Assembly (NCBI RefSeq): GCF_030063135.1
Contig: NZ_JASISO010000004.1
Span: 186,001 to 250,000 of the forward strand
DNA: 64,000 nt
Reading direction: 5' to 3'
Origin: Streptomyces sp. G-G2
GTDB taxonomy: Bacteria > Actinomycetota > Actinomycetes > Streptomycetales > Streptomycetaceae
The notes beneath the pieces were generated by a model. It was not told where the DNA came from and did no database searches. It was given only the letters and a program-made list of their open reading frames with translations. Below, piece by piece: positions 1 to 7,516 of the stretch. Within the stretch, counting starts at the first letter, position 1; each line of letters begins with the position of its first letter. A program made the translations under genes and the position numbers.

Positions 1-201
1 ACCGCCCTGAAGGCCGCGAGCACCAACACCTTCGCCTACCTGTACCCGGACTGGTACAGCGAGATGGACAACGAGATCCAGGCCGCGTCCAATGAGCTGA
101 TGGCCAAGCGAATTCAGCCGAAGGAATGGATCAAGCGGGCCCAGGCTGCGGTAGACAAGGCGGCCAAGGACCCCAACGCCAAGAACAACCACCGCAGCTG
201 A
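1..201 (+). CDS. ngcE: Sugar ABC transporter solute-binding protein, C-terminal fragment (NgcE-like)
   Basis: Only the last 66 codons are inside the window; the frame is open from base 1 to a TGA at 199-201. The visible end is rich in Trp, Tyr and Lys (DWYSEMDNEIQAASNEL), typical of the C-terminal helix of an extracellular lipoprotein sugar-binding protein. The next two genes are its cognate membrane permeases. The set resembles the N-acetylglucosamine/chitobiose system NgcEFG of Streptomyces, and the rok7B7-xylFGH genes further along match the known S. coelicolor order. The assignment rests on context because the binding domain is outside the window. Confidence 0.7.
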   Translation, partial: TALKAASTNTFAYLYPDWYSEMDNEIQAASNELMAKRIQPKEWIKRAQAAVDKAAKDPNAKNNHRS

Positions 202-278
202 CGCCATCGCCTCCGGCCGGCACCCCGGCCGGGGGCACCACCCGGCGGGAGCCGGGCGAACCATCAGGGACGGACACC

Positions 279-1223
279 ATGAGCCACGTAGCCCGGGGCA
301 AGGGACAGGTCGGCTTCATCGCCGGATTCCTGCTCCTGCCGCTCGCGCTGTATCTGACCTTTGTCATCTGGCCGTACATTCAGACGTTCGGCTATTCCTT
401 CACCAACTGGTCGGGACAGTCGCCGACGTTCGACTTCGTCGGCCTGGACAACTATTCGACCCTGATGAAGGACGAGGTCTTCCGGGGCGCCCTGCTGCAC
501 AACCTGTTCCTCCTGGTGTTCGTCCCGACCATCACCATCCTGCTGGCCCTCTTCTTCGCCTTCATGGTGAACGTCGGAGGGCGCAGCGGCGCCGGCGGTG
601 TGCGGGGCGTCCGGGGCGCGGCCTTCTACAAGATCGTCTACTTCTTCCCGCAGGTCCTCTCCCTCGCGATCCTCGCCGTGCTCTTCGGCGCCGTCTACCG
701 CAGCGACGAGGGCGGCCTGCTCAACGGCATGCTGACCAAGCTGCACATCATCGACCGGCTGCACCCCATCGAATGGCTCAACGAGCCCGACCTGGTGCTG
801 TGGTGCATGCTCGCCGTGGTCGTCTGGCACGGGGTCGGCTTCTACCTGGTGCTCTTCTCGGCCGCGATGCAGACCGTCCCCAAGGACATCTACGAGGCCG
901 CGCTGCTCGATGGCGCGGGGCGCGCCCAGACCTTCATCAAGGTGACGCTGCCCCTGCTGTGGGACGCTGTGCAGACCTCCGCGGTCTATCTCGGCATCGC
1001 CGCGATGGACATGTTCGTCCTCGTGTCGACCATGACGTCGGGCCAGTTCGGCGGCGGCCCCGACCACCACGGCGAGGTCATGGCGACGGTCCTGATGCGC
1101 AACTTCCTGTACTTCGGCAAGAGCGGCTACGCCTGCGCCATGGGCGTCGTCATGCTCATCCTCACCCTGATCCTTTCCCTCATCACGCTGCGCGCCACCC
1201 GCCGCGAGCGCATCGAGTTCTGA
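279..1223 (+). CDS. ngcF: Sugar ABC transporter permease (NgcF-like)
   Basis: A 314-residue integral membrane permease of the MalF/UgpA type, one of the two channel subunits of a binding-protein-dependent sugar importer. About six hydrophobic segments are visible, starting with FIAGFLLLPLALYLTFVIWP. The cytoplasmic EAA loop that docks the ATPase is present (EAALLDGAGRAQTFIKVTLP, within codons 205-225). I start it at ATG 279, preceded by AGGGACGG, rather than at the in-frame upstream ATG at 126, which would overlap the end of ngcE and add 51 Pro/Gly-rich residues. It follows ngcE by 77 bp and precedes ngcG by 12 bp, so the three form one operon. No ATPase gene is present; Streptomyces sugar importers of this type normally share MsiK, encoded elsewhere. 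The substrate is inferred from synteny. Confidence 0.85.
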   Translation: MSHVARGKGQVGFIAGFLLLPLALYLTFVIWPYIQTFGYSFTNWSGQSPTFDFVGLDNYSTLMKDEVFRGALLHNLFLLVFVPTITILLALFFAFMVNVGGRSGAGGVRGVRGAAFYKIVYFFPQVLSLAILAVLFGAVYRSDEGGLLNGMLTKLHIIDRLHPIEWLNEPDLVLWCMLAVVVWHGVGFYLVLFSAAMQTVPKDIYEAALLDGAGRAQTFIKVTLPLLWDAVQTSAVYLGIAAMDMFVLVSTMTSGQFGGGPDHHGEVMATVLMRNFLYFGKSGYACAMGVVMLILTLILSLITLRATRRERIEF

Positions 1224-1235
1224 GCGGGAGACACG

Positions 1236-2162
1236 ATGACCACAGTGACCAAGGCACCCGACGAGGCCTCCGCCGAGCGGACCGACCGCAAGAAGCCGGC
1301 CAGAGCCGGCGGCGGCGGCCGCTCCGAGGGCGCGGTGCTCAACGTCTTCTCGCACGGCTTCCTCGCCGTCTGGGCCATATTGATCGTCCTGCCCCTGATC
1401 TGGCTGGCGCTCGGTTCCTTCAAGACCGACAGCCAGATCGGCGGCTCGGCCCTGGGCTGGCCCTCCAACTGGCACTTCGACGCCTTCAGCCGCGCCTGGG
1501 ACAAGGGCATCGGCGACTACTTCGGCAACACCCTCATCGTGATGGTGTTCTCGGTCCCGCTGACCATGCTGCTGGGCTCGATGGCGGCGTACGTGCTGGC
1601 CCGGTACCCCTTCAAGGGCAACCGGATCATCTACTACTTCTTCGTCAGCGGGGCGATGTTCCCCGTGTTCCTGGCGCTCGTACCGCTGTTCTTCATGGTC
1701 AAGCGGCTCGACATGCTCAACAGCTTCCAGGGCCTGATCCTGGTGTACATCGCCTACTCGATGCCGTTCACCGTGTTCTTCATGCACTCGTTCTTCCGCA
1801 CGCTGCCGACGGCGGTGTACGAGGCGGCGGTGATCGACGGGGCGTCCGACACCCGGATCTTCTTCCAGGTGATGCTGCCGATGGCCAAGCCCGGCCTGAT
1901 CTCCGTCGGGATATTCAATGTCCTGGGCCAGTGGAACCAGTACATCCTGCCCGCCGTGCTGATGCAGCCCCAGAGCGGATCGGACCCCGAGCGCTACATG
2001 CTCACCCAGGGCCTGATCCAGCTCCAGTACCAGATGGGCTACGAGACGGACCTGCCGGTGCTCTTCGCCGGTGTCACCATCGCGATGATCCCGATGCTGG
2101 TGGTCTACCTCTCCTTCCAGCGCCAGATCCAGGCCGGACTGACCTCCGCCACCCTCAAGTAG
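1236..2162 (+). CDS. ngcG: Sugar ABC transporter permease (NgcG-like)
   Basis: A 308-residue permease of the MalG type that would pair with the upstream subunit. The first 38 residues are charged and glycine-rich. Six hydrophobic stretches follow, with the EAA loop YEAAVIDGASDTRIFFQVML in the second half. The C-terminal tail (QRQIQAGLTSATLK) is typical of MalG-family proteins. The ATG has GGGAG upstream, and the gene is 12 bp after ngcF. It converges with mgtC: only 69 bp separate the two stops, and I see no strong terminator hairpin there, so read-through may produce antisense RNA over mgtC. It probably imports N-acetylglucosamine or chito-oligosaccharides, by synteny rather than by any residue visible here. 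Confidence 0.85.
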   Translation: MTTVTKAPDEASAERTDRKKPARAGGGGRSEGAVLNVFSHGFLAVWAILIVLPLIWLALGSFKTDSQIGGSALGWPSNWHFDAFSRAWDKGIGDYFGNTLIVMVFSVPLTMLLGSMAAYVLARYPFKGNRIIYYFFVSGAMFPVFLALVPLFFMVKRLDMLNSFQGLILVYIAYSMPFTVFFMHSFFRTLPTAVYEAAVIDGASDTRIFFQVMLPMAKPGLISVGIFNVLGQWNQYILPAVLMQPQSGSDPERYMLTQGLIQLQYQMGYETDLPVLFAGVTIAMIPMLVVYLSFQRQIQAGLTSATLK

Positions 2163-2231
2163 CCGAGGCCGAGGGATCCGGCACCACCGACCAGCTGACC
2201 GCCGAGACCGAGGGATCGAGCGAGAGGTTGC

Positions 2232-2885
2232 TCACCGCTTCCTCCAGCGCCCGGCCCCGGCCCCCTCGGCGGTCAGCAGCGCCGACACCGTCACCAGGCC
2301 CTCCTTCGGGCCGTCCTGGCTGCGGATCGAGCGCAGCTGGTAGCCGGGCCGGCCCAGCGCGTCGACCAGCCGGTGGCGGATGTGGGCCTCCTCCGCCTCC
2401 AGGCACACCGCCTCGAAGTGGAGGTCGGTGGCCACCTCGGCCCCGCCCCGCGGTTCACGGTCCAGACGCCGGCCCAGCGGGCGCAGCAGGAGGTTGGCCC
2501 CCACCACGCCCGCCGTGCCGAAGGCCGCGAGGACGAACATCCCGGTCCCGGCCAGGCAGCCCACGGCCGCCGAACACCACAGGGTGGCCGCCGTGTTCAG
2601 GCCTCGAACGCTCAGCCCGTCGCGCATGATCACACCGGCGCCCAGGAAGCCGATCCCGGACACGATCTGCGCCGCGACCCGCGAGCCGTCGTACTGGACC
2701 TGGGACACCTCGCTCATGAACCCGTACTGCGAGAGCAGCACGAACAGCGCCGCGCCCCCGGCCACCAGGGCGTTCGTCCGCAGCCCCGCCATCCGGGCCC
2801 GCCACTGCCGCTCCAGGCCGATCGCCGCCCCGAACCCGAGCGCGGCGGCCAGGTGCCCGGCCATCTCCCATTCGGTCGGCATCAT
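2232..2885 (-). CDS. mgtC: MgtC/SapB family membrane protein
   Basis: A 217-residue protein with the MgtC/SapB signature: an N-terminal run of four or five hydrophobic helices, GAAIGLERQWR near residue 20, and AGLRTNALVAGGAALFVLLS after it. A soluble ACT-like C-terminal half follows (EVATDLHFEAVCLEAEEAHI...). MgtC proteins help cells cope with low magnesium, in several species by acting on the F1Fo ATP synthase or on partner P-type ATPases. The start is ATG 2885 (or the adjacent ATG at 2882), with GGAGGGAG eight bases upstream. It begins 29 bp after the mgtA stop on the same strand, so the two are very likely one magnesium-stress operon. Confidence 0.85.
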   Translation of the reverse strand: MMPTEWEMAGHLAAALGFGAAIGLERQWRARMAGLRTNALVAGGAALFVLLSQYGFMSEVSQVQYDGSRVAAQIVSGIGFLGAGVIMRDGLSVRGLNTAATLWCSAAVGCLAGTGMFVLAAFGTAGVVGANLLLRPLGRRLDREPRGGAEVATDLHFEAVCLEAEEAHIRHRLVDALGRPGYQLRSIRSQDGPKEGLVTVSALLTAEGAGAGRWRKR

Positions 2886-2914
2886 CGGCCTCTCCCTCCT
2901 TCTGGTGCGGGCCC

Positions 2915-5635
2915 TTAGAGCCAGGTGTTGAACTTCTTGATGTACACGGTCTTCAACAGTTGCGTGAGCGTGCAGTACGCGAGCAGTACGCCGATCAGCC
3001 ACGGGAAGTAGCTCGCGGGCAGCGGTACGAAGCCCAGCGTCGCGGCCAGCGGCGAGAAGGGCAGGAACAGCCCGGTCAGCACCGCGAGGACGGTCATCAC
3101 CATCACCGGCCAGGACGCCCGCGACTGGATGAAGGGGATCTTGCGGGTCCGGATCATGTGGACGATCAGCGTCTGCGAGAGCAGGCCCTCGATGAACCAG
3201 CCGGACTGGAACAGCGCCTGGTGCGCCTCGGAGTTGGCACTGAAGACGTTCCACATGATGGCGAACATCGCGATGTCGAAGATCGAGCTGATCGGGCCGA
3301 TGCAGACCATGAACCGGCCGATGCCCTTGGCGTCCCAGTTCCGGGGCTTGCGCAGGTACTCCTCGTCCATCCGGTCCCACGGCGTGGCCAGCTGGGCGAT
3401 GTCGTAGACCAGGTTCTGCATCAGCAGCATGATCGCGAGCATCGGCTGGAAGGGGATGAAGGCGCTCGCCACCAGGACCGAGAAGACGTTGCCGAAGTTC
3501 GACGAGGCCGTCATCTTGATGTACTTGATGGTGTTGCCGAAGGTGGTCCGGCCCTGGAGCACGCCCTGCTCCAGGACGGTCAGGTCCTTCTCCAGCAGGA
3601 TGATGTCCGCCGACTCCTTCGCGATGTCGACGGCGGTGTCGACCGAGATGCCGACGTCCGCGTCGCGCAGCGCGGCGGCGTCGTTGATGCCGTCCCCGAG
3701 GAACCCGACGGTGTGGCCCTCGGCCTGCAGGGCCCGCACGATACGGGCCTTCTGGACCGGGTTGACCTTGGCGAAGACCGTCGTACGGGCGGCCAGCGAG
3801 CGCAGTTCGGCGTCATCCAGCAGGTCCAGCTCGGTGCCCGAGACCACGTGGCCCACGTCGATGCCGACGTCGGCGCAGACCCGGGCCGCGACCAGTTCGT
3901 TGTCACCGGTGACGACCTTGACCGCGACGCCCTTGTCGGCCAGGCCCTGCAGGGCCCGGGCCGCGTCGGCCTTCGGCGGGTCGAGGAAGGCGAGGAAGCC
4001 GACCAGGGTCAGCCGGTCCTCGTCGGCGACGGTGTAGGTGTCGCGGGGCGTGGCGATCGCACGGGTGGCGACGGCCAGGACGCGCAGCCCCTGGCGGTTG
4101 TTGTCCTCGGCGATGCGGGCGGCGGTCCGGCGCAGCGGGTCGGTCAGTTCCACCCTCCGCCCGCGGTCCGTCATGTGGGTGCACCGGGCGAGGACTTCCT
4201 CGACGGCGCCCTTGGTGATCATGACGTGCTCGGACCGGCCGACCGGCCCGACCAGGGTGTTGCGGTTGAGGACCACGGACATCCGGCGCCGGGCGAAGTC
4301 GAAGGGGATCTCGTCGACCATCGAGAATCGAGCGTCGACGACAACCTCCTCGGCCCCGTCCACGCGGTCGATGACCGCCTGGTCCATCAGGTTCTTCAGG
4401 CCGGTCTGGAAGTGCGAGTTGAGGTAGCCGTGCTCCAGGACCTCGTTGTCGTCGTCGCCGTGCACGTCGAGGTAGCGGTCCAGGACGATCCGGTCCTCGG
4501 TGAGGGTGCCGGTCTTGTCCGTGCACAGCACGTCCATCGCGCCCAGGTTCTGGATCGCGTTGAGCCGCTTGACGACCACCTTGCGCTTGGCCATGGCCAC
4601 CGCGCCGCGCGCCAGGTTCGCGGAGACGACCATCGGCAGCATCTCGGGGGTCAGGCCGACCGCCACGGCGATGCCGAAGAGCATCGCCTCGTTCCAGTCG
4701 CCCTTGGTGAGGCCGTTGATGACGAACACGACCGGGACCATGACCAGCATGAAGCGGATCAGCAGGTAGCTGACCTTGCGCACTCCGGTGTCGAAGTTGG
4801 TCTGGGGACGCTCACCGACCAGTGAACCGGCCATCGAGCCGAAGTAGGTGCCGGAGCCGGTGGCCACGACCACGCCGGTGGCGGTGCCCGAGGTGACCGA
4901 TGTACCCATCAGGCACAGGTTGTCGGCCTCGACCGGGTCGGTGGCTCCGGGGCGGCCCGGGTCGTCCGCGCGGGTGTCGGCCTTGGCGACCGGCAGGGAC
5001 TCGCCGGACAGCGAGGCCTGGCCGACCATCAGGTCCTTGGAGGTGATCAGCCGCAGGTCCGCGGGGATCAGGTCACCGGCGGCCAGCTTGACGATGTCAC
5101 CGGGGACCACCTGGTCCATCGGGATCTCGAAGGTGGTGGGGCCGGAGCCGCCGCCCGCCCGGCGCAGTACCGCGCAGGTGGTGGTGACGAGCTTGTTGAG
5201 CGCGTCGGCCGCCCGGTCCGAACGGAACTCCTGCCAGAAGCGCAGCAGTCCGCTGATCCCGATCATCACCGAGAGGATGACGACCCCGGGGTCGGCGGGG
5301 TCCTGCCAGTACATGACGGCGGCGAGGAAGACGAGGACGCCGATGAAGGGGTTGGCATAGGCCTTCGCCAGCTGGAAGCACCAGCGGGGGGCCCGCTCGT
5401 GGGCGATGACGTTGGCGCCGTGGTGCTCCAGGCGCAGCGCGGCCTCGGTGTGGGTGAGGCCGTTGCGGGTGGCGTTCAGGTCCCGCAGGACCTGGCCGCC
5501 GGGGCGGGCGCTCTCGTCGGTGAGCCGTTCGCCGACGACGCGGGTCCGGCCCTCCAACTCGGCGGCCTTGCGTTCGCGGCGGGCCCGGCCCGGCGGAGCG
5601 AGCCTCGTGGGGGTGCGAGGGGTGAGCATGGTCAT
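2915..5635 (-). CDS. mgtA: Magnesium-translocating P-type ATPase
   Basis: A 906-residue P3B-type ATPase, close to the usual 890-910 for MgtA/MgtB, which import Mg2+ across the cytoplasmic membrane. Visible motifs are the actuator loop (LSGESLPVAK, about residues 209-218), the membrane ion-site segment VGLTPEMLP (about 327-335), the phosphorylation site DKTGTLT with Asp373, TGDN, and GDGINDA in the hinge. I start it at ATG 5635, which has GGAGGGAGG upstream; an in-frame start 51 bases earlier would include the ribosome-binding site in the coding region. Upstream lies a leader of several hundred bases with hairpins and a small ORF, suggesting magnesium-dependent control of transcript elongation. 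It is followed by mgtC. The pair sits between ngcG and the ROK gene, a position that from memory is empty in S. coelicolor. Confidence 0.92.
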   Translation of the reverse strand: MTMLTPRTPTRLAPPGRARRERKAAELEGRTRVVGERLTDESARPGGQVLRDLNATRNGLTHTEAALRLEHHGANVIAHERAPRWCFQLAKAYANPFIGVLVFLAAVMYWQDPADPGVVILSVMIGISGLLRFWQEFRSDRAADALNKLVTTTCAVLRRAGGGSGPTTFEIPMDQVVPGDIVKLAAGDLIPADLRLITSKDLMVGQASLSGESLPVAKADTRADDPGRPGATDPVEADNLCLMGTSVTSGTATGVVVATGSGTYFGSMAGSLVGERPQTNFDTGVRKVSYLLIRFMLVMVPVVFVINGLTKGDWNEAMLFGIAVAVGLTPEMLPMVVSANLARGAVAMAKRKVVVKRLNAIQNLGAMDVLCTDKTGTLTEDRIVLDRYLDVHGDDDNEVLEHGYLNSHFQTGLKNLMDQAVIDRVDGAEEVVVDARFSMVDEIPFDFARRRMSVVLNRNTLVGPVGRSEHVMITKGAVEEVLARCTHMTDRGRRVELTDPLRRTAARIAEDNNRQGLRVLAVATRAIATPRDTYTVADEDRLTLVGFLAFLDPPKADAARALQGLADKGVAVKVVTGDNELVAARVCADVGIDVGHVVSGTELDLLDDAELRSLAARTTVFAKVNPVQKARIVRALQAEGHTVGFLGDGINDAAALRDADVGISVDTAVDIAKESADIILLEKDLTVLEQGVLQGRTTFGNTIKYIKMTASSNFGNVFSVLVASAFIPFQPMLAIMLLMQNLVYDIAQLATPWDRMDEEYLRKPRNWDAKGIGRFMVCIGPISSIFDIAMFAIMWNVFSANSEAHQALFQSGWFIEGLLSQTLIVHMIRTRKIPFIQSRASWPVMVMTVLAVLTGLFLPFSPLAATLGFVPLPASYFPWLIGVLLAYCTLTQLLKTVYIKKFNTWL

Positions 5636-5799
5636 GACGACTACCTCCCTCCACGGCGTCCGGGCAGCGCGCAGCCGCACGGTCACGTGGAGTGATCATG
5701 GGTCGGCGCGGTGCGGCACGGAGCCGGAAAGGAGCGCCGACGGGCATGGATGACGCACGTCGGGCCCGGGGCCAGGACGTACGGAGGGCATGAGGAAGT

Positions 5800-5993
5800 G
5801 CACGGACATCCGCGGACCTACCGCGGCCGTGCGCACTCAGGGAGAAGAGTCAGCCGGTCAGCGGCTGATTAACCAACGAGAGCGCGGCAAGGACTTCGAT
5901 CGGGACTCATCCCGAACACCTCCTTGCGTAGCGCTGTCATCGACGTGGCGCCCGGTCCGGCCGGAAAGGCCGCAGAGGATCGGCGCCTCTGCG
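5800..5993 (-). promoter_or_regulatory. Structured 5' leader of mgtA
   Basis: Four inverted repeats are stacked in this leader. In minus-strand order they are: CGCAGAGG/CCTCTGCG (5971-5993, 8 bp, 7-base loop); a compound stem that encloses the upstream ORF start, with outer arms 5931-5935 to 5881-5885, then GCAAGGA/TCCTTGC (5927-5921 to 5893-5887), then an inner CGGGA/TCCCG around the AUG; TCAGCCG/CGGCTGA directly after the upstream ORF stop (5850-5868); and a nested GCACGG...CCGTGC hairpin with an inner CCGCGG pair (5800-5832). It does not match the M-box riboswitch core as I remember it. Confidence 0.55.
5869..5910 (-). CDS. Putative mgtA leader peptide (upstream ORF)
   Basis: A 13-codon ORF reading MSPDRSPCRALVG, in the 5' leader of mgtA 233 bp before its start. 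It has an excellent Shine-Dalgarno (AAGGAGG at 5918-5924) with ideal spacing. The first seven residues match the pattern of the enterobacterial MgtL leader peptide (MEPDPTP): Met, x, Pro, Asp, x, Ser/Thr, Pro. MgtL senses Mg2+ because its Pro/Asp-rich nascent chain destabilises ribosomes. The Shine-Dalgarno and start codon here lie inside a long hairpin, so translation could depend on RNA folding. That it is translated, and its role, are inferences. Confidence 0.5.
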   Translation of the reverse strand: MSPDRSPCRALVG

Positions 5994-6195
5994 AAGGTAA
6001 CACGAAGCGCGGGGATGTTTCTCTCGTACTTATGACCGGTAGTGGCCGATTCGTGCTGCGTCAGCCTCTTGACGTCTGGATGTCCAAAGGCTCGACTTAG
6101 GGTTCACAAGTTGGAGAGACGCCGGGGTCTCGTCACGACGGTCCCCGGCCGGGGGGCGACGGCAGGCCGTCGCTTATGGCAGGAGTGGATGAGTC

Positions 6196-7398
6196 GTGCA
6201 GACTCCGGGATCGCAGTCGTCACTGCACCGTGCGAACCTCGAACGGGTCGTGCGGGCGGTGCGGCTGGCCGGCTCGCTGACCCAGGCGGAGATCGCCCGA
6301 ACCACCGGCTTGTCGGCGGCCACGGTGTCCAACATCGTCCGTGAGCTGAAGGACGTCGGGACCGTCGAGGTCACTCCGACCTCGGCGGGCGGCAGGCGCG
6401 CGCGCAGCGTCTCCCTCAGCGGGGACGCGGGCATCGTCATCGGCGTCGACTTCGGCCATACGCACCTGCGCGTGGCGGTCGGCAACCTCGCCCACCAGGT
6501 CCTGGCCGAGGAGGCCGAGCCGCTGGACGTCGACGCGTCCTGGGTGGACGGCTTCGACCGGGCCGAAGCCCTGGTGGGCCGCCTGATCGACAGCGTGGAG
6601 GTGGCCCGGGACAAGGTCATCGGCGTCGGTCTCGGGGTCCCCGGCCCGATCGACGGCGAGTCCGGGAACCTCGGCTCGACCGCCATCCTGCCGGGCTGGG
6701 CCGGGATCAACCCGCGCCAGGAGCTGTCCCAGCGGCTGGGCGTGCCCGTGTACGTCGACAACGACGCCAATCTCGGCGCGCTGGGCGAGCTGGTGTGGGG
6801 CAGCGGCCGGGGGGTGAAGGACCTGGCGTACATCAAGGTCGCCAGCGGCGTCGGCGCCGGGCTCGTGATCAACGGGCAGATCTACCGGGGCCCGGGCGGC
6901 ACCGCGGGCGAGATCGGGCACATCACGCTGGACGAGTCGGGACCGGTGTGCCGTTGCGGCAACCGGGGCTGTCTGGAGACCTTCGCCGCGGCCCGCTACG
7001 TCCTGCCCCTGCTCCAGAGCAGTCACGGGCCCGAACTCACCATGGAGCGCGTGGTGGAGCTGGCCCGCGGCGGCGATCCGGGCTGCCGCCGGGTGATCGC
7101 GGACGTGGGACGGCACGTGGGCAGCGCCGTGGCCAGCCTCTGCAATCTCTTGAACCCGAGCCGGGTGGTGCTCGGCGGCTCGCTGGCGGACGCGGGCGAG
7201 CTGGTCCTGGCCCCCATACGCGAGTCCGTGGGGCGGTACGCGATCCCGAGTGCGGCCCGCCAGTTGTCGGTGCTCACCGGGTCGTTGGGCGGGCGGGCCG
7301 AGGTGCTCGGCGCGCTGGCGCTCGTACTGAGCGAGATGGGCGATTCGACCCTGCTTGGCGGGTTTCAGGAACCCGTTCTGCTGTCTTCAGTTAGATAA
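6196..7398 (+). CDS. rok7B7: ROK-family transcriptional repressor (Rok7B7-like)
   Basis: A 400-residue ROK regulator. The N-terminal winged helix-turn-helix (residues about 10-60, LTQAEIARTTGLSAATVSNIVREL) precedes a sugar-kinase-fold domain with VIGVDFGHTHLRVAVGNL and GVGAGLVINGQIYRG. The ROK zinc motif CRCGNRGCLE supplies three cysteines. A GTG start at 6196 follows GGAG at 6182-6185. It lies immediately upstream of xylFGH on the same strand, as rok7B7 does in S. coelicolor, where that regulator affects xylose uptake, carbon catabolite repression and antibiotic production. The palindrome in front of xylF is a plausible operator for it. The bases 5994-6195 upstream hold a weak TTGACG box at 6069-6074. 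Confidence 0.85.
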   Translation: MQTPGSQSSLHRANLERVVRAVRLAGSLTQAEIARTTGLSAATVSNIVRELKDVGTVEVTPTSAGGRRARSVSLSGDAGIVIGVDFGHTHLRVAVGNLAHQVLAEEAEPLDVDASWVDGFDRAEALVGRLIDSVEVARDKVIGVGLGVPGPIDGESGNLGSTAILPGWAGINPRQELSQRLGVPVYVDNDANLGALGELVWGSGRGVKDLAYIKVASGVGAGLVINGQIYRGPGGTAGEIGHITLDESGPVCRCGNRGCLETFAAARYVLPLLQSSHGPELTMERVVELARGGDPGCRRVIADVGRHVGSAVASLCNLLNPSRVVLGGSLADAGELVLAPIRESVGRYAIPSAARQLSVLTGSLGGRAEVLGALALVLSEMGDSTLLGGFQEPVLLSSVR

Positions 7399-7448
7399 CG
7401 GATGGCACCGTTGTCATCTCGTTAAGGATTCACTCCTTGACGGCAAAC

Positions 7449-7496
7449 TTGCGGCCGGGGTTGACTCACATCCACCTCGGCCGCAACGTTGCGGCC
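7449..7496 (+). promoter_or_regulatory. xylF promoter region with perfect 18-bp palindrome
   Basis: GGCCGCAACGTTGCGGCC at 7479-7496 is a perfect palindrome. Its half TTGCGGCC occurs once more at 7449-7456, exactly 40 bp upstream. A TTGACT at 7461-7466 is placed so that a -10 box would fall at 7484-7489, inside the palindrome, as expected for a repressor site. It lies between the ROK gene and xylF. That Rok7B7 binds here is inferred. Confidence 0.55.
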
Positions 7497-7516
7497 TCGT
7501 CAGGGAGGTTCAGGAA

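Noticed and set aside
126..278. Start of the first permease at ATG 126
   Set aside because: It would overlap the 3' end of the solute-binding protein and add a Pro/Gly-rich tail not seen in MalF-type permeases.
5636..6195. M-box (ykoK) magnesium riboswitch before mgtA
   Set aside because: The leader is structured, but I could not find the conserved M-box core in the right order. A covariance-model search would settle it.
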